In this document: positions 18,775 to 26,567 of the stretch, piece after piece
How the letters are laid out: the number at the start of each line of letters is the position of its first letter
Position numbering within the stretch: the first letter of the stretch is position 1
Source: Rhodopseudomonas_A palustris_F
GTDB taxonomy: Bacteria > Pseudomonadota > Alphaproteobacteria > Rhizobiales > Xanthobacteraceae
Length of the DNA stretch: 64,000 nt
NCBI RefSeq assembly: GCF_000013745.1
Contig: NC_007925.1
Location: 4,712,001-4,776,000, forward strand
Direction: 5' to 3'
Notes under the pieces: generated by a model
What the model was told of the DNA's origin: nothing
Database searches by the model: none
What the model saw: only the letters and a program-made list of their open reading frames with translations
Position numbers and translations under genes: made by a program

Positions 18775-19611
18775 ATGATCAGCAAGCCAGCCTCCAGCCA
18801 CCCCAGCCTGCAGCGCGAGGCGGCCGAAGCGCTGCTGGCGGGGTTGACCGAACTGGTACTCAGAGCGGGGGCGGCCATCCTGGCGGTCGACCGCGGGCAT
18901 CTGGCGGTAGAAGGGAAATCCGACGGATCGCCGGTGACCGCGGCGGATCTGGCCGCCGACCGGATCATCGCCGACGGGCTGGCGCGGCTGTGCCCCGACC
19001 TGCCCGTGGTCTCGGAGGAACGCGTTGCGCTGGCGACGCCGCCCTACCGCGGCAGCTTCTTTCTGGTCGATCCGCTCGACGGCACCAAGGAATTCATCGC
19101 CGGCCGCGACGAATTCACCGTCAATCTGGCGCTGGTCACCGATGCGGTGCCGCTGCTCGGCATCGTCGGCGCGCCGGCGCTGGGGCTGGTCTGGCGGGGC
19201 ATCGTCGGGGCCGGCGCCGAGCGATTGCGCGTGGCGCCGGATATGACGGTGAGCGAAGCCAGTCCGATCCGCACCCGCCGCTTCCCCGCCGGCTGCGAAT
19301 GGATCGCCGCGGTCAGCCGCTCGCATGGCGATTGCCGCACCGAGGCGTTCATCGACGAGCGGCCCGGCGCGGTGCGCAGATGCATGGGCTCGGCGGTGAA
19401 ATTCTGCCGCGTCGCCGAAGGCGTGGCGGATATTTACCCGCGGCTGGCGCCGACCTGCGAATGGGACATCGCCGCCGGCCATGCGGTGCTCTCCGCCGCC
19501 GGCGGCAAGGTTGGCGATTCGGCGGGCCGGCCAATTCGCTTCGGCCTCGGTGCGGCCGGCTTCATCATTCCGGAGTTCATCGCCTGGGGCGATCCCAAGG
19601 CTGCGGCCTGA
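18775..19611 (+). CDS. cysQ: 3'(2'),5'-bisphosphate nucleotidase CysQ
   Basis: 278 residues of the inositol monophosphatase superfamily; CysQ hydrolyses 3'-phosphoadenosine 5'-phosphate (PAP) in sulfur metabolism. Metal-binding motifs: the Glu pair EE (81-82), DPLDGTKEF (99-107) with the TKEF ending typical of CysQ, and WDIAAGHAVL near the C-terminus. Start 18775 has AGGAAG 6-11 bases upstream. It converges on the YHS gene, ending only 2 bp from it. Confidence 0.88.
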   Translation: MISKPASSHPSLQREAAEALLAGLTELVLRAGAAILAVDRGHLAVEGKSDGSPVTAADLAADRIIADGLARLCPDLPVVSEERVALATPPYRGSFFLVDPLDGTKEFIAGRDEFTVNLALVTDAVPLLGIVGAPALGLVWRGIVGAGAERLRVAPDMTVSEASPIRTRRFPAGCEWIAAVSRSHGDCRTEAFIDERPGAVRRCMGSAVKFCRVAEGVADIYPRLAPTCEWDIAAGHAVLSAAGGKVGDSAGRPIRFGLGAAGFIIPEFIAWGDPKAAA

Positions 19612-19613
19612 AG

Positions 19614-20120
19614 CTATTGCACCAACGAGTCCAACAGCTTGGGCCAGCGCTGCTGGGCTTCGGCGAGGTAGCGGGCGGGATCGGCGGAAAATTCCTCGCG
19701 GCTTTCCTGGCGCGAAAACAGATACAGCCGTTGGCCGACGACCAGCCAGAGTTCGCCATTGCCCTCCACGGCGACGCCGCGGGCGACGTCGACCGGGTCG
19801 TAACCGCCGAATTGCGGCGCATAGATATCCGGCCGCTCGACGAAATAGGCCCGGTTCGCGGCGTTGCAGAACCGCCAGACCGCCCCGGCCAGCCAGGCCT
19901 CGACGTCCGGGCGGCCGAGCACCGCCTGCTTTTCGGTAAAGTACGCCACCGGGTCGTAGCCCGAGATCGCGACCCCGGTGTAGCGGTTGGCGACCACCCG
20001 CTCGGTGGTATTGGCACGGACCAGCACCGGCACGCCCACCCCAGCTAATACGCCGGCCAACGCCGCAATCAGGGCTATTCCGCGGCGCCGCGCTTTTCTT
20101 TCCTGCCGTTGTGCCGTCAT
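19614..20120 (-). CDS. Membrane-anchored YHS-domain protein
   Basis: 168 residues. An N-terminal basic stretch (RQERKARRRG) and one hydrophobic helix (about 13-33) are followed by a YHS-type domain: GYDPVAYFTE, WRFCNAANRAYFVERPDIYAPQFGGYD. YHS domains are short cysteine-containing modules often linked to metal handling; here a single Cys is kept. The protein is probably anchored in the inner membrane with the domain in the periplasm. Start 20120 was chosen over an upstream in-frame GTG/ATG because it precedes the signal-like segment. Confidence 0.75.
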   Translation of the reverse strand: MTAQRQERKARRRGIALIAALAGVLAGVGVPVLVRANTTERVVANRYTGVAISGYDPVAYFTEKQAVLGRPDVEAWLAGAVWRFCNAANRAYFVERPDIYAPQFGGYDPVDVARGVAVEGNGELWLVVGQRLYLFSRQESREEFSADPARYLAEAQQRWPKLLDSLVQ

Positions 20121-20234
20121 AGTTGATGCCGATAACAATCGAGTCGGGGACACTGGACGCAAGCCTTAGCTGACGCTGCTCAGCATTCGGTTAAGGCCGC
20201 AGCCATGAATTTTGAGACCTAGGGGTTCTTCATC

Positions 20235-20822
20235 ATGACTTTCGCATCACGCCTCGCCGCGGTGACGCTCGCCGCGATGATGTCCTGGATTGTGCCGGCA
20301 TCGGCGCAGCAGGCGCCGCGGCAGCAGCAGGCCACGCCGAACACCTATGGCCCGGACGAATTGACCAACGCCGGCCACCGCTTCTTCGGCAATGTCTCGC
20401 GCGGCCTCGCCTCGGTGATCGAGCGGGCGGTCAGCCAATGGGGCCTGCCGAACGGCTATATTCTGGGCGAAGAAGGCTCCGGCGCCTTCGTGGCCGGGCT
20501 GCGCTACGGCGAGGGCACGCTCTACACCAAGAATGCCGGCGATCTGCGGGTATATTGGCAGGGTCCCTCGGTCGGCTTCGATTGGGGCGGCGACGGCGCG
20601 CGGACCATGACGCTGGTGTACAATCTGCCGGCCACCAATGCGATCTATCAGCGCTTCGCCGGGATCGACGGCTCGGCCTACATCGTCGGCGGCTTCGGCA
20701 TGACGGCGCTCACCGCCAACAACATCGTGCTGGTGCCGATCCGCTCCGGCCTCGGGCTGCGGCTGGGCGCCAATATCGGCTACCTCAAGTTCACCCAGGG
20801 CGCGACCTGGAATCCTTTCTGA
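20235..20822 (+). CDS. eipA: EipA-like envelope protein (DUF1134)
   Basis: 195 residues with a signal peptide (residues 1-24, cleavage after ASA) and the DUF1134 core: NVSRGLASVIERAVSQWGLPNGYILGEE, AGDLRVYWQGPSVGFDWGGDG and GLGLRLGANIGYLKFT. The family includes Brucella EipA, a periplasmic envelope-integrity protein reported to be under CtrA control. Upstream, GTTAAG at 20189-20194 is only part of a CtrA half-site, so regulation by CtrA here is not shown. A purine-rich AGGGG (20221-20225) lies 10 bases before the ATG. Confidence 0.85.
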   Translation: MTFASRLAAVTLAAMMSWIVPASAQQAPRQQQATPNTYGPDELTNAGHRFFGNVSRGLASVIERAVSQWGLPNGYILGEEGSGAFVAGLRYGEGTLYTKNAGDLRVYWQGPSVGFDWGGDGARTMTLVYNLPATNAIYQRFAGIDGSAYIVGGFGMTALTANNIVLVPIRSGLGLRLGANIGYLKFTQGATWNPF

Positions 20823-21063
20823 TCGGCCGCGCGGCTCGCAAAGGCCCAAATTCCCACAAAATCGCGTGACGGCGATGCCGGATTCACGTTAACGCTGCAC
20901 GGCGCTGGCGTGTCCGCCGGCCGCGATGGCAGAGTGGCCGGCGCCAAGCGGCGTCGGATCGCCGATGTTCGGCACCGATCGGCTCTCGCGCTGCGCGGGC
21001 CGGCGATGGCTGCCGGCCTCGCCGGCGCAAATGACCTGCGGCCATTCTGAAGGAGTGTCATCC

Positions 21064-22260
21064 ATGGTCGAGCCGATCATGTATCTGGCGATCGGTTTTC
21101 TGGTCTCGATGCTGCTGTGGCTGATGATCGTGCCGCTGGTGCATAATCGCGCGGTGCGGCTGACCACCAAACGGCTGGAGGCCGCGACCCCGCTGTCGAT
21201 GGCGGAAATCCAGGCCGACAAGGATCAGCTGCGCGCCGAATTCGCGATGTCGGCCAGGCGGCTGGAAATGAGCGTCGAGCAGCTCAAGAACAAGACCACC
21301 AGCCAGCTCGCCGAACTCGGCAAGAAATCCGACGCCATCAACCGGCTGAAGCTCGAGCTTGGCGAAAAGAACGCCGCGATCTTCGCGCTGGAGGCCCGCG
21401 AGGCCGCTCTCAAGGAACAGCTGCAGACCACCGAACAGGATTTCGCCGGCAAAGCCGCGGCGCTGCAGGCCGCCGAACAGGCGCTCAGCGACAAGCAGGC
21501 CGAGCTCGCCAAGCTTTCGAGCGAACTGGCCGACCGCACGCTGGAGGCCGACAGCCGCCAGGTCGAGCTGGTCGCCATGCACACCCAGATCGACGCGCTG
21601 AAGACCCGGATCGACGCCGCCGAGAAGGACTTCGCCGCCACCCAGCAGCGGCTGGAGCAGCAGCGCGGCGAATCCAACGCGGCCAACCAGGATTTGACGC
21701 AGGCGCGCGAGCGCATCACCCAGCTCAGCCAGCGCGTCACCGAGCTCGACCGCCAGCTGATCGCCCAGGTCAAAGAGGCCGAAACGCTCGCCGGCCGGCT
21801 GCAGCAGCTCGAGCGGGACAACGCCGAGCTGCGGGCCCAGGCGGTCTCCGTTGCTGCCGCGAGCGCGGCAGCCTCGCCCGATCTTGAGCAATTGCGCACC
21901 GAAAAGGCCGTGCTGGAGCTGGAGCTGCGCGCGACCCGCGAGGATCGCAGCAAGCTGCAGCGCGATCTCGCCGCCATCCAGCAGCAGGCAGAAACCGCCT
22001 GGGCCACCGAGCGGATGGAGAACGCGCTGTTGCGCGAGCGCATCAACGACATCGCCGCCGAGGTCGCCAAGCTGGCGATGCAGCTGGAGGGGCCGGACTC
22101 CGCGATCCAAGCGATGCTGGCCGCCGCCCCCACCGAGCCCGCGAAATCCACCAATGGCGCGGCCCCCGCCAAACCCGCCGGAAGCGCGCCGCGCGGCACC
22201 TTGGCCGAGCGAATCCGGGCCTTGCAGTCGCAGACCGCCCGCACCGGGCAAGCGGGATAG
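21064..22260 (+). CDS. Membrane-anchored coiled-coil protein, function unknown
   Basis: 398 residues. One N-terminal transmembrane helix (residues 2-27, MYLAIGFLVSMLLWLMIVPL) is followed by a very long Glu/Gln/Ala/Leu-rich coiled coil (about 35-330) and a Pro/Ala-rich tail ending RIRALQSQ. The layout is seen in many alphaproteobacterial envelope or cell-shape proteins, but no family is recognised. Start 21064 is supported by AAGGAG at 21048-21053. It ends at a small terminator hairpin and precedes tRNA-Val. Confidence 0.8.
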   Translation: MVEPIMYLAIGFLVSMLLWLMIVPLVHNRAVRLTTKRLEAATPLSMAEIQADKDQLRAEFAMSARRLEMSVEQLKNKTTSQLAELGKKSDAINRLKLELGEKNAAIFALEAREAALKEQLQTTEQDFAGKAAALQAAEQALSDKQAELAKLSSELADRTLEADSRQVELVAMHTQIDALKTRIDAAEKDFAATQQRLEQQRGESNAANQDLTQARERITQLSQRVTELDRQLIAQVKEAETLAGRLQQLERDNAELRAQAVSVAAASAAASPDLEQLRTEKAVLELELRATREDRSKLQRDLAAIQQQAETAWATERMENALLRERINDIAAEVAKLAMQLEGPDSAIQAMLAAAPTEPAKSTNGAAPAKPAGSAPRGTLAERIRALQSQTARTGQAG

Positions 22261-22275
22261 AAGTATCCCGGGTTT
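22253..22275 (+). terminator. Terminator-like hairpin overlapping a stop codon
   Basis: 7-bp perfect stem (22253-22259 with 22264-22270), GAAG tetraloop, then GGTTTT. It includes the stop codon of the coiled-coil protein gene. Confidence 0.5.
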
Positions 22276-22381
22276 TCCGCCAACGTTGGCTTGACACCGA
22301 TGCCTGCAATTCCGTAAATCCCGGCTCCGAAACACCCGGTCTGTTCGCAAGCCGGCCTTTCGGACCAGATGTTGAGATCCC

Positions 22382-22456
22382 GGGCGCATAGCTCAGCGGG
22401 AGAGCGTTCCCTTCACACGGGAGAGGTCCAAGGTTCGATCCCTTGTGCGCCCACCA
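22382..22456 (+). tRNA. tRNA-Val (anticodon CAC)
   Basis: 75 nt with encoded CCA. Acceptor stem GGGCGCA / TGCGCCC, D-arm AGCTCAGC, anticodon loop TTCACAC (anticodon CAC), T-arm GGTTCGATCCC. A T-run (22477-22482) follows. Its 3' half is duplicated in degenerate form at 25031-25095, marking this gene as an integration site. Confidence 0.96.
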
Positions 22457-22568
22457 TCTGAAGCCTCGGAGATCGGTTTTTTCATTCCTGGGCACCTCGC
22501 CCTCTTGAGCAAAAGTCAACGGGCTGGGGCGAATTCTGACCCTGGAAAGCGGCGCGCTCGGCGAACAC

Positions 22569-22754
22569 CTAAAACGCCACAACGGTGAGCGCCAGGATCA
22601 TGAGCACGAGTTTGCCGGCGACGTTGGGGTGCAGTCGCGCCCTGATCAAACCACGCCGAGGTCGCGGTTGGCGCGGTCCCTCCCAGCAAGACACGTACCC
22701 GCCACAAACCCCGGCCACGGCGAGAGCGATGATAAGAGCATCACTGATGCAATC
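22569..22754 (-). pseudogene. Two-transmembrane mini-ORF without an obvious start codon
   Basis: 61 sense codons between two stops read as a coherent small membrane protein: a hydrophobic helix (ALIIALAVAGVCGGYV), a Trp/Arg/Pro-rich loop, then a second hydrophobic helix (GKLVLMILALTVVAF) right before the stop. No ATG lies upstream; the first usable codon is a GTG inside helix 1. Either the start codon has been lost, a rare start is used, or the pattern is chance. No function can be assigned. Confidence 0.3.
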
Positions 22755-22890
22755 CTAGATTGTCAGGACTCGCGTTAAAGCTGTTTGACGCTTGGGTTTC
22801 AAGCATTCGCAACCTTACCTGCGCGAGTTCGAGTATCGCCATGACTTGCGGAAACAGCCTGCGTTGACGTTTGAGCTTCTTTTTCAGGCA
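22755..22890. other. Non-coding island DNA
   Basis: No gene, RNA or strong hairpin seen between the mini-ORF and the end of the next gene. Base composition becomes AT-richer here. Confidence 0.4.
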
Positions 22891-23727
22891 TCAGCGTTCC
22901 TCGGGAGTTGTTCGTCGCATTCGTGATTCATTGTGACCAACGCATACGAGGCCAACATCGATTCTTTTGTTAAATCGGTTGCAGATACTTGCCAAGTTTG
23001 TTTCTCCGTTTGGAGTCTGTTCATCATTGAATGCAATCACCGTGACAACGTAATAGTGACTGGTGCCGTTCAAGACAGTGTCAAATTGCGCATCCGTCAA
23101 ATTGGATTCAAATTCAACTGTGCGTCCGCCCTTGACTGGAATCTCTATGCCGGGCCCGATAGGCGGTAATTTCTGCAGCGCCAATTGGTACAAGCTATCT
23201 TCTTCGCGCTCGCTGAGGATGCGATCGTATAGACCCTGAGCGGTGCCGACTCTGCTTCCCATTCGCGCGATTACATCGCCGTCATTAATGACCGAAATTT
23301 CTGCGGTTCTCTTTTCCCTAGTGAAAGCACCAACTCTTGCGAATAAACGAGCGCCGGTTTTGACGACAGCAGCCGCAGACCGTCTATCTTCGGCAAGATT
23401 CACGAAACCGTATATGGCCGCGTTGCTCAAAAAAAGGACGACGAATGCTGCGAGCAATGAAGTTCTTATGGTGCAGAAACCGATGGGGAGACCACTCCAA
23501 CGCCGAATGCCGGTTAGCAGGCTGGCATCGTTCGGAGTGAGAAATGCAGTTACGTGCCAGTCGGACCAAAACGCCCAAACTACGGCGGCTGCAAGAAACG
23601 CGGCGACCTCAAAGATCGTCACCGAGAGCGGGATGTTTGTCACACCGCTCACCTGAAGCCCCACGCCGAAAAGGTACGGAACAGCCGGAAGCGCGACCAG
23701 GAAGTACGGCTTAGCTCTATTACGCAT
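22891..23727 (-). CDS. Unrecognised membrane protein with a soluble C-terminal domain
   Basis: 278 residues. Three hydrophobic segments (about 8-27, 37-56, 88-107) are followed by a soluble region of about 165 residues with no motif I can name; it is rich in charged residues and contains GRTVEFESNLTDAQFD and SHYYVVTVIAF. The ATG at 23727 has a GGAGG-containing purine stretch just upstream. Codon use and base composition are less GC-rich than the neighbouring core genes, which fits acquisition with the tRNA-Val island. Possibly a sensor or defence-type membrane protein, but nothing in the sequence proves this. Confidence 0.65.
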   Translation of the reverse strand: MRNRAKPYFLVALPAVPYLFGVGLQVSGVTNIPLSVTIFEVAAFLAAAVVWAFWSDWHVTAFLTPNDASLLTGIRRWSGLPIGFCTIRTSLLAAFVVLFLSNAAIYGFVNLAEDRRSAAAVVKTGARLFARVGAFTREKRTAEISVINDGDVIARMGSRVGTAQGLYDRILSEREEDSLYQLALQKLPPIGPGIEIPVKGGRTVEFESNLTDAQFDTVLNGTSHYYVVTVIAFNDEQTPNGETNLASICNRFNKRIDVGLVCVGHNESRMRRTTPEER

Positions 23728-24090
23728 ACCTGCCTCCGCCCTCTGGCGTCAGTTGTGGCAGACAAACATGTACCAACGCCAGCTACATGTTCCAAGGTGC
23801 GCAACCCCGGCCGCGCTCAAAATCGTCGCCGGCATCAAGGGTCTACTAGTCGGCGTCGTGGTCGGCCTATGCCTGAGACCATCGCCCGGCGCGCCAACGC
23901 CGGTGAGTCAAATCGAGCCCGGCGCTATACCCATAGCCCGACACATTCCTAGGCCGCCGCAAGGCAGTTTGTGCATCACCTTGCCTCTTTAACCAATAGT
24001 GCAAAACGCACTAGATCATGACCAAGGCGCGGGGAATGGTGCCCAGCCGAGCAAGGAAAACCCCAAATTGCAAAGTCGACCGTCCGGAAC
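23728..24090. other. Intergenic DNA inside the island
   Basis: 363 bases. A weak frame from 23768 to 23992 contains one hydrophobic patch (IVAGIKGLLVGVVVGLCL) but has no ribosome binding site and a proline-rich tail. I do not call it a gene. Confidence 0.4.
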
Positions 24091-24246
24091 ATGTGCGTTG
24101 ATTCAGCTTCCGGCGAACGCCTAGCGATCGGATGGACGATCGACGCCGATCGGTTTCACGTTTGGATGCGCACCGGCCAGCCCGAAGACGTGACTTATAG
24201 GAAGCCGGCGGCTGAGATCGAGCGCGGCGAACCCGCGCTACTATGA
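24091..24246 (+). pseudogene. Short ORF, possibly the 5' part of a frameshifted gene
   Basis: 51 codons reading MCVDSASGERLAIGWTID..., ending at a TGA. In the +1 frame the sequence continues sensibly (YYDPYQLDRTKKVNAAIWAEVW) up to a stop near 24356. The junction GEPAYYDPYQLDR would read well across the shift, so this may be one gene broken by an indel. Weak Shine-Dalgarno; no family recognised. Confidence 0.25.
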
Positions 24247-24369
24247 CCCCTACCAGCTTGACAGGACGAAAAAGGTCAACGCCGCGATATGGGCCGAGGT
24301 TTGGCGATCGTCTAACGCGACGCCATACTCACTCGCGCACGCCAAGCGCTGTCACTAAGCGCAGCCGAG

Positions 24370-24513
24370 ATGTTTGATTATTCCTTTGCTCGCGCGTTCG
24401 GTAACGTGGTTGCGTTGTTCGCCGGAATCTATTGGATACTGGGCTTCTATGGCGACTTGCTCGAAACGCCAGAAATAGCCTTGGAGCTAAATCCCGTTCC
24501 TGGACCATTTTGA
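24370..24513 (+). CDS. Possible small membrane protein
   Basis: 47 residues with a hydrophobic central helix (FGNVVALFAGIYWILGFY) and an acidic C-terminus. Its last 67 bases overlap the opposite-strand gene at 24447-24806. No good ribosome binding site is visible. Reported only as a candidate. Confidence 0.2.
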   Translation: MFDYSFARAFGNVVALFAGIYWILGFYGDLLETPEIALELNPVPGPF

Positions 24514-24806
24514 ATGACCCGTTGCCCGTTCCCCGGCCCGGACTGGATAACCCGAGAGCCGATCGCTGATCCTCCGGTGGGGGCGATCGCGGTTACTTCT
24601 GCGCCAGTACCTGACCCGTTGTTGATGATCTCTTGACCTGTGCCGCCGCCGCTACTGCGGATATCCTGTCCGACAGCCAACTGAGCCTCAACTGACTGTG
24701 ACCTGATTTCAAATCCAAAAAACGTAAGGACCCCGACTATGCAGCTCACAATGCCTGCAACGGGACCCCATTCCTTTGCCCATTTTCGAATTCTCGCTAC
24801 TATCAT
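24447..24806 (-). CDS. Small membrane protein with five imperfect Gly-rich 11-residue repeats
   Basis: 119 residues. A basic N-terminus and one transmembrane helix (about 14-34) precede a series of imperfect 11-residue units of the form GQxIIxxGxGT: GQDIRSSGGGT, GQEIINNGSGT, a longer divergent unit, GSRVIQSGPGN, GQRVIQNGPGT. Such regular Gly/hydrophobic repeats could build a small beta-solenoid or bind a partner; this is inference. Start 24806 is preferred because AAGGA lies 8-12 bases upstream; an in-frame ATG at 24824 is the alternative. No homologue is recognised. Confidence 0.6.
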   Translation of the reverse strand: MIVARIRKWAKEWGPVAGIVSCIVGVLTFFGFEIRSQSVEAQLAVGQDIRSSGGGTGQEIINNGSGTGAEVTAIAPTGGSAIGSRVIQSGPGNGQRVIQNGPGTGFSSKAISGVSSKSP

Positions 24807-25030
24807 GGGTGCGTCCTTGTTCATCGATGATGAATTCTACATCATGCCCTGGTGAAGTCGATCCTTCGCTCCAATCCACGCGCAAAGGCATCCTAGCGTG
24901 TTGGAAGCGTTGCATCAGATAGGGCGCTGCCGAGATGCGCGACGCCAGCCTGCCCCGCCCCAAATCCGCCCCGGCGCATCGTGCTAGCCTAGAAACCCAA
25001 ATAGTAACAAAGCGCTACCATGTGAATGCC
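24807..25030. other. Non-coding right end of the island
   Basis: 224 bases upstream of the Gly-repeat protein gene. It must hold that gene's promoter, but no clear -35/-10 pair was picked out. Confidence 0.4.
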
Positions 25031-25095
25031 CGTTCCCTTCACACGCCTTCACACGGGAGAGATCCAAACTTCGATCCCTTGTGCGCCCAGCATCT
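25031..25095 (+). repeat. Degenerate duplicate of the tRNA-Val 3' half (att-like)
   Basis: Matches tRNA-Val from the anticodon stem to past the CCA end (compare 22405-22460). It differs by an internal 10-bp tandem duplication of the cttcacac block and several substitutions, including CCAGCA for CCACCA. It cannot form a working tRNA. It is the expected scar at the distal end of an element integrated into a tRNA 3' end. Confidence 0.85.
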
Positions 25096-25291
25096 TTCAA
25101 TGGCTTAGTGCCCTCGGCCGTTCTTCCCCCACTGACGTCTCACACCATCGGCTGCTGAAATTCGGCGCTGCCTTGGCGAATAATCCACCCTTTTTTGAGC
25201 CCGAGTTGACGGTTTGGACCATGGCTTTTGCCGCGCCGCTGGGTTGCCCCGCCGCTTGTGCGGCGACGGGCGCCATGCTTAAACGCCGCGG

Positions 25292-25464
25292 TCGTCGGTG
25301 CCTCTCGCAAGGGAGGTGAAACGGGAATGCGGTGCGGGACGATGTCCCAAGGCCGCGGCTGCCCTCGCAACTGTATGCGGATCGAGACGTCCAACATGCC
25401 ACTGGCCGATCGGCTGGGAAGGCGGACGAGGAGATATCCGCGAGCCAGGAGACCGGCCGGCGAC
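25292..25464 (+). promoter_or_regulatory. Cobalamin riboswitch upstream of btuCDF
   Basis: Canonical elements in order: GGTGCCTC, GGGAGGTGAAACGGGAA, the B12 box region GCTGCCCTCGCAACTGTATGCGG, CCACTGG, GGGAAGG, and the closing GAGCCAGGAGACCGGCC. It ends 44 bp before the proposed TTG start of btuC, so the operon should be repressed when adenosylcobalamin is bound. Confidence 0.95.
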
Positions 25465-25508
25465 GTCGATCTTACGCGTTCGGCGATGGGCCGGCGGAGG
25501 GCATTGTC

Positions 25509-26567
25509 TTGAAGATCTCGTTGGCCGCGCCTGGCGCGGCTGCGACAATTATTTTGGCGCGTGCGGCCGATCGCGCCGTGCTGCTGCCGCTGTTGATTGG
25601 CGGCGTCGTCCTGTTGTTCCTGGTGTCGCTCGGCGTCGGCCCGGTTCGGTTGCCGATCGCCTCGGTGGTCGAGGCGCTGTTCGGTTTCGGCAGCGAGATT
25701 CAGCAGACCATCGTGCAGGAAATTCGGCTGCCGCGCGCGCTGTTGGCGGTGGCGATCGGCGCCATTCACGGGCTGTCGGGCGCGGCGCTGCAGGGATTGC
25801 TGCGCAACCCGTTGGCCTCGCCGTCGCTGTTCGGCGCGCCGCAGGCGGCGGCGTTCGGCGCCGTCTTGGTGATCGCCACCGGGCTCGCCGACGTGCTGTC
25901 GTTCGCGCTGCCGTTCGCGGCGATCCTGATGGCGTTCGCCTCGGTGTTCGTGCTGATCGCGGTGGCCGGTCGCAATTCCAGCCTGCTGCTGCTGATCCTC
26001 GCCGGATTGGCGCTGTCGAGCCTGGCCGGCGCCGCCACCGCGCTGGCGCTGAACCTGTCGGCCAATCCGTTCGCCGCGCTGGAGATCTCGTTCTGGCTAC
26101 TCGGCTCGCTGGAGGACCGCAGCTTTCATCATCTGGCGTTGGCGCTGCCGTTCATTCTGTGCGGCGGCTTTCTGCTGCTGGCGCGGCGCGATGCGTTTCG
26201 CGCGCTCAGCCTCGGCGAAGAGACCGCGCAATCGCTCGGCGTCGACGTCGGCCGGCTGCGGCTTCAGGTCATCATCGGCGTCGCCCTCGGGGTCGGCGCC
26301 GCGGTCGCGGTGTCCGGCACCATCGGCTTCATCGGCCTGGTGGCGCCGCATCTGATGCGGCCGTTGGTCGGGCACGATCCCGGCCGGCTGCTGGTGCCGA
26401 GCGCGCTCAGTGGCGCGGCCTTGCTGCTCGCCGCCGACATCGCGGTGCGGATCATTCCGTCCGGCACCGGAATCAAAGTCGGCGTGCTGACCGCGCTGAT
26501 CGGCGTGCCGTTCTTTCTGTATCTGATCATGCGCGAGCGCCGCACGCTCGGCGGCGGTCAGGCATGA
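25509..26567 (+). CDS. btuC: Vitamin B12 ABC transporter permease BtuC
   Basis: 352 residues from a TTG start with GGAGGG (about 25495-25500) upstream. The frame stays open further 5', but that part is the riboswitch. FecCD-family permease with about ten membrane helices and family motifs: RLPRALLAVAIGA, GLSGAALQGLLRNPLASPSLFG, GTIGFIGLVAPHLMR and GTGIKVGVLTALIGVPFFLYL. The riboswitch and the adjacent btuD and btuF genes argue for cobalamin rather than iron siderophore transport. Its stop overlaps the btuD start (ATGA). Confidence 0.9.
   Translation: MKISLAAPGAAATIILARAADRAVLLPLLIGGVVLLFLVSLGVGPVRLPIASVVEALFGFGSEIQQTIVQEIRLPRALLAVAIGAIHGLSGAALQGLLRNPLASPSLFGAPQAAAFGAVLVIATGLADVLSFALPFAAILMAFASVFVLIAVAGRNSSLLLLILAGLALSSLAGAATALALNLSANPFAALEISFWLLGSLEDRSFHHLALALPFILCGGFLLLARRDAFRALSLGEETAQSLGVDVGRLRLQVIIGVALGVGAAVAVSGTIGFIGLVAPHLMRPLVGHDPGRLLVPSALSGAALLLAADIAVRIIPSGTGIKVGVLTALIGVPFFLYLIMRERRTLGGGQA

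Larger units (their letters stand above)
22457..25095. mobile_element. Small degenerate genomic island inserted at tRNA-Val
   Basis: The stretch between tRNA-Val and the partial copy of its 3' half is visibly richer in A and T than the flanks, mainly 22.75-25.0 kb. It contains no recognisable housekeeping gene and holds two unrecognised membrane proteins plus short or broken frames. No integrase or transposase was found, so this would be a decayed or minimal island. The boundaries are defined by the repeats only. Confidence 0.65.

Noticed and set aside
23768..23992. A 74-codon frame with a hydrophobic patch inside the island
   Set aside because: No ribosome binding site, proline-rich tail, and a single hydrophobic run is expected by chance.
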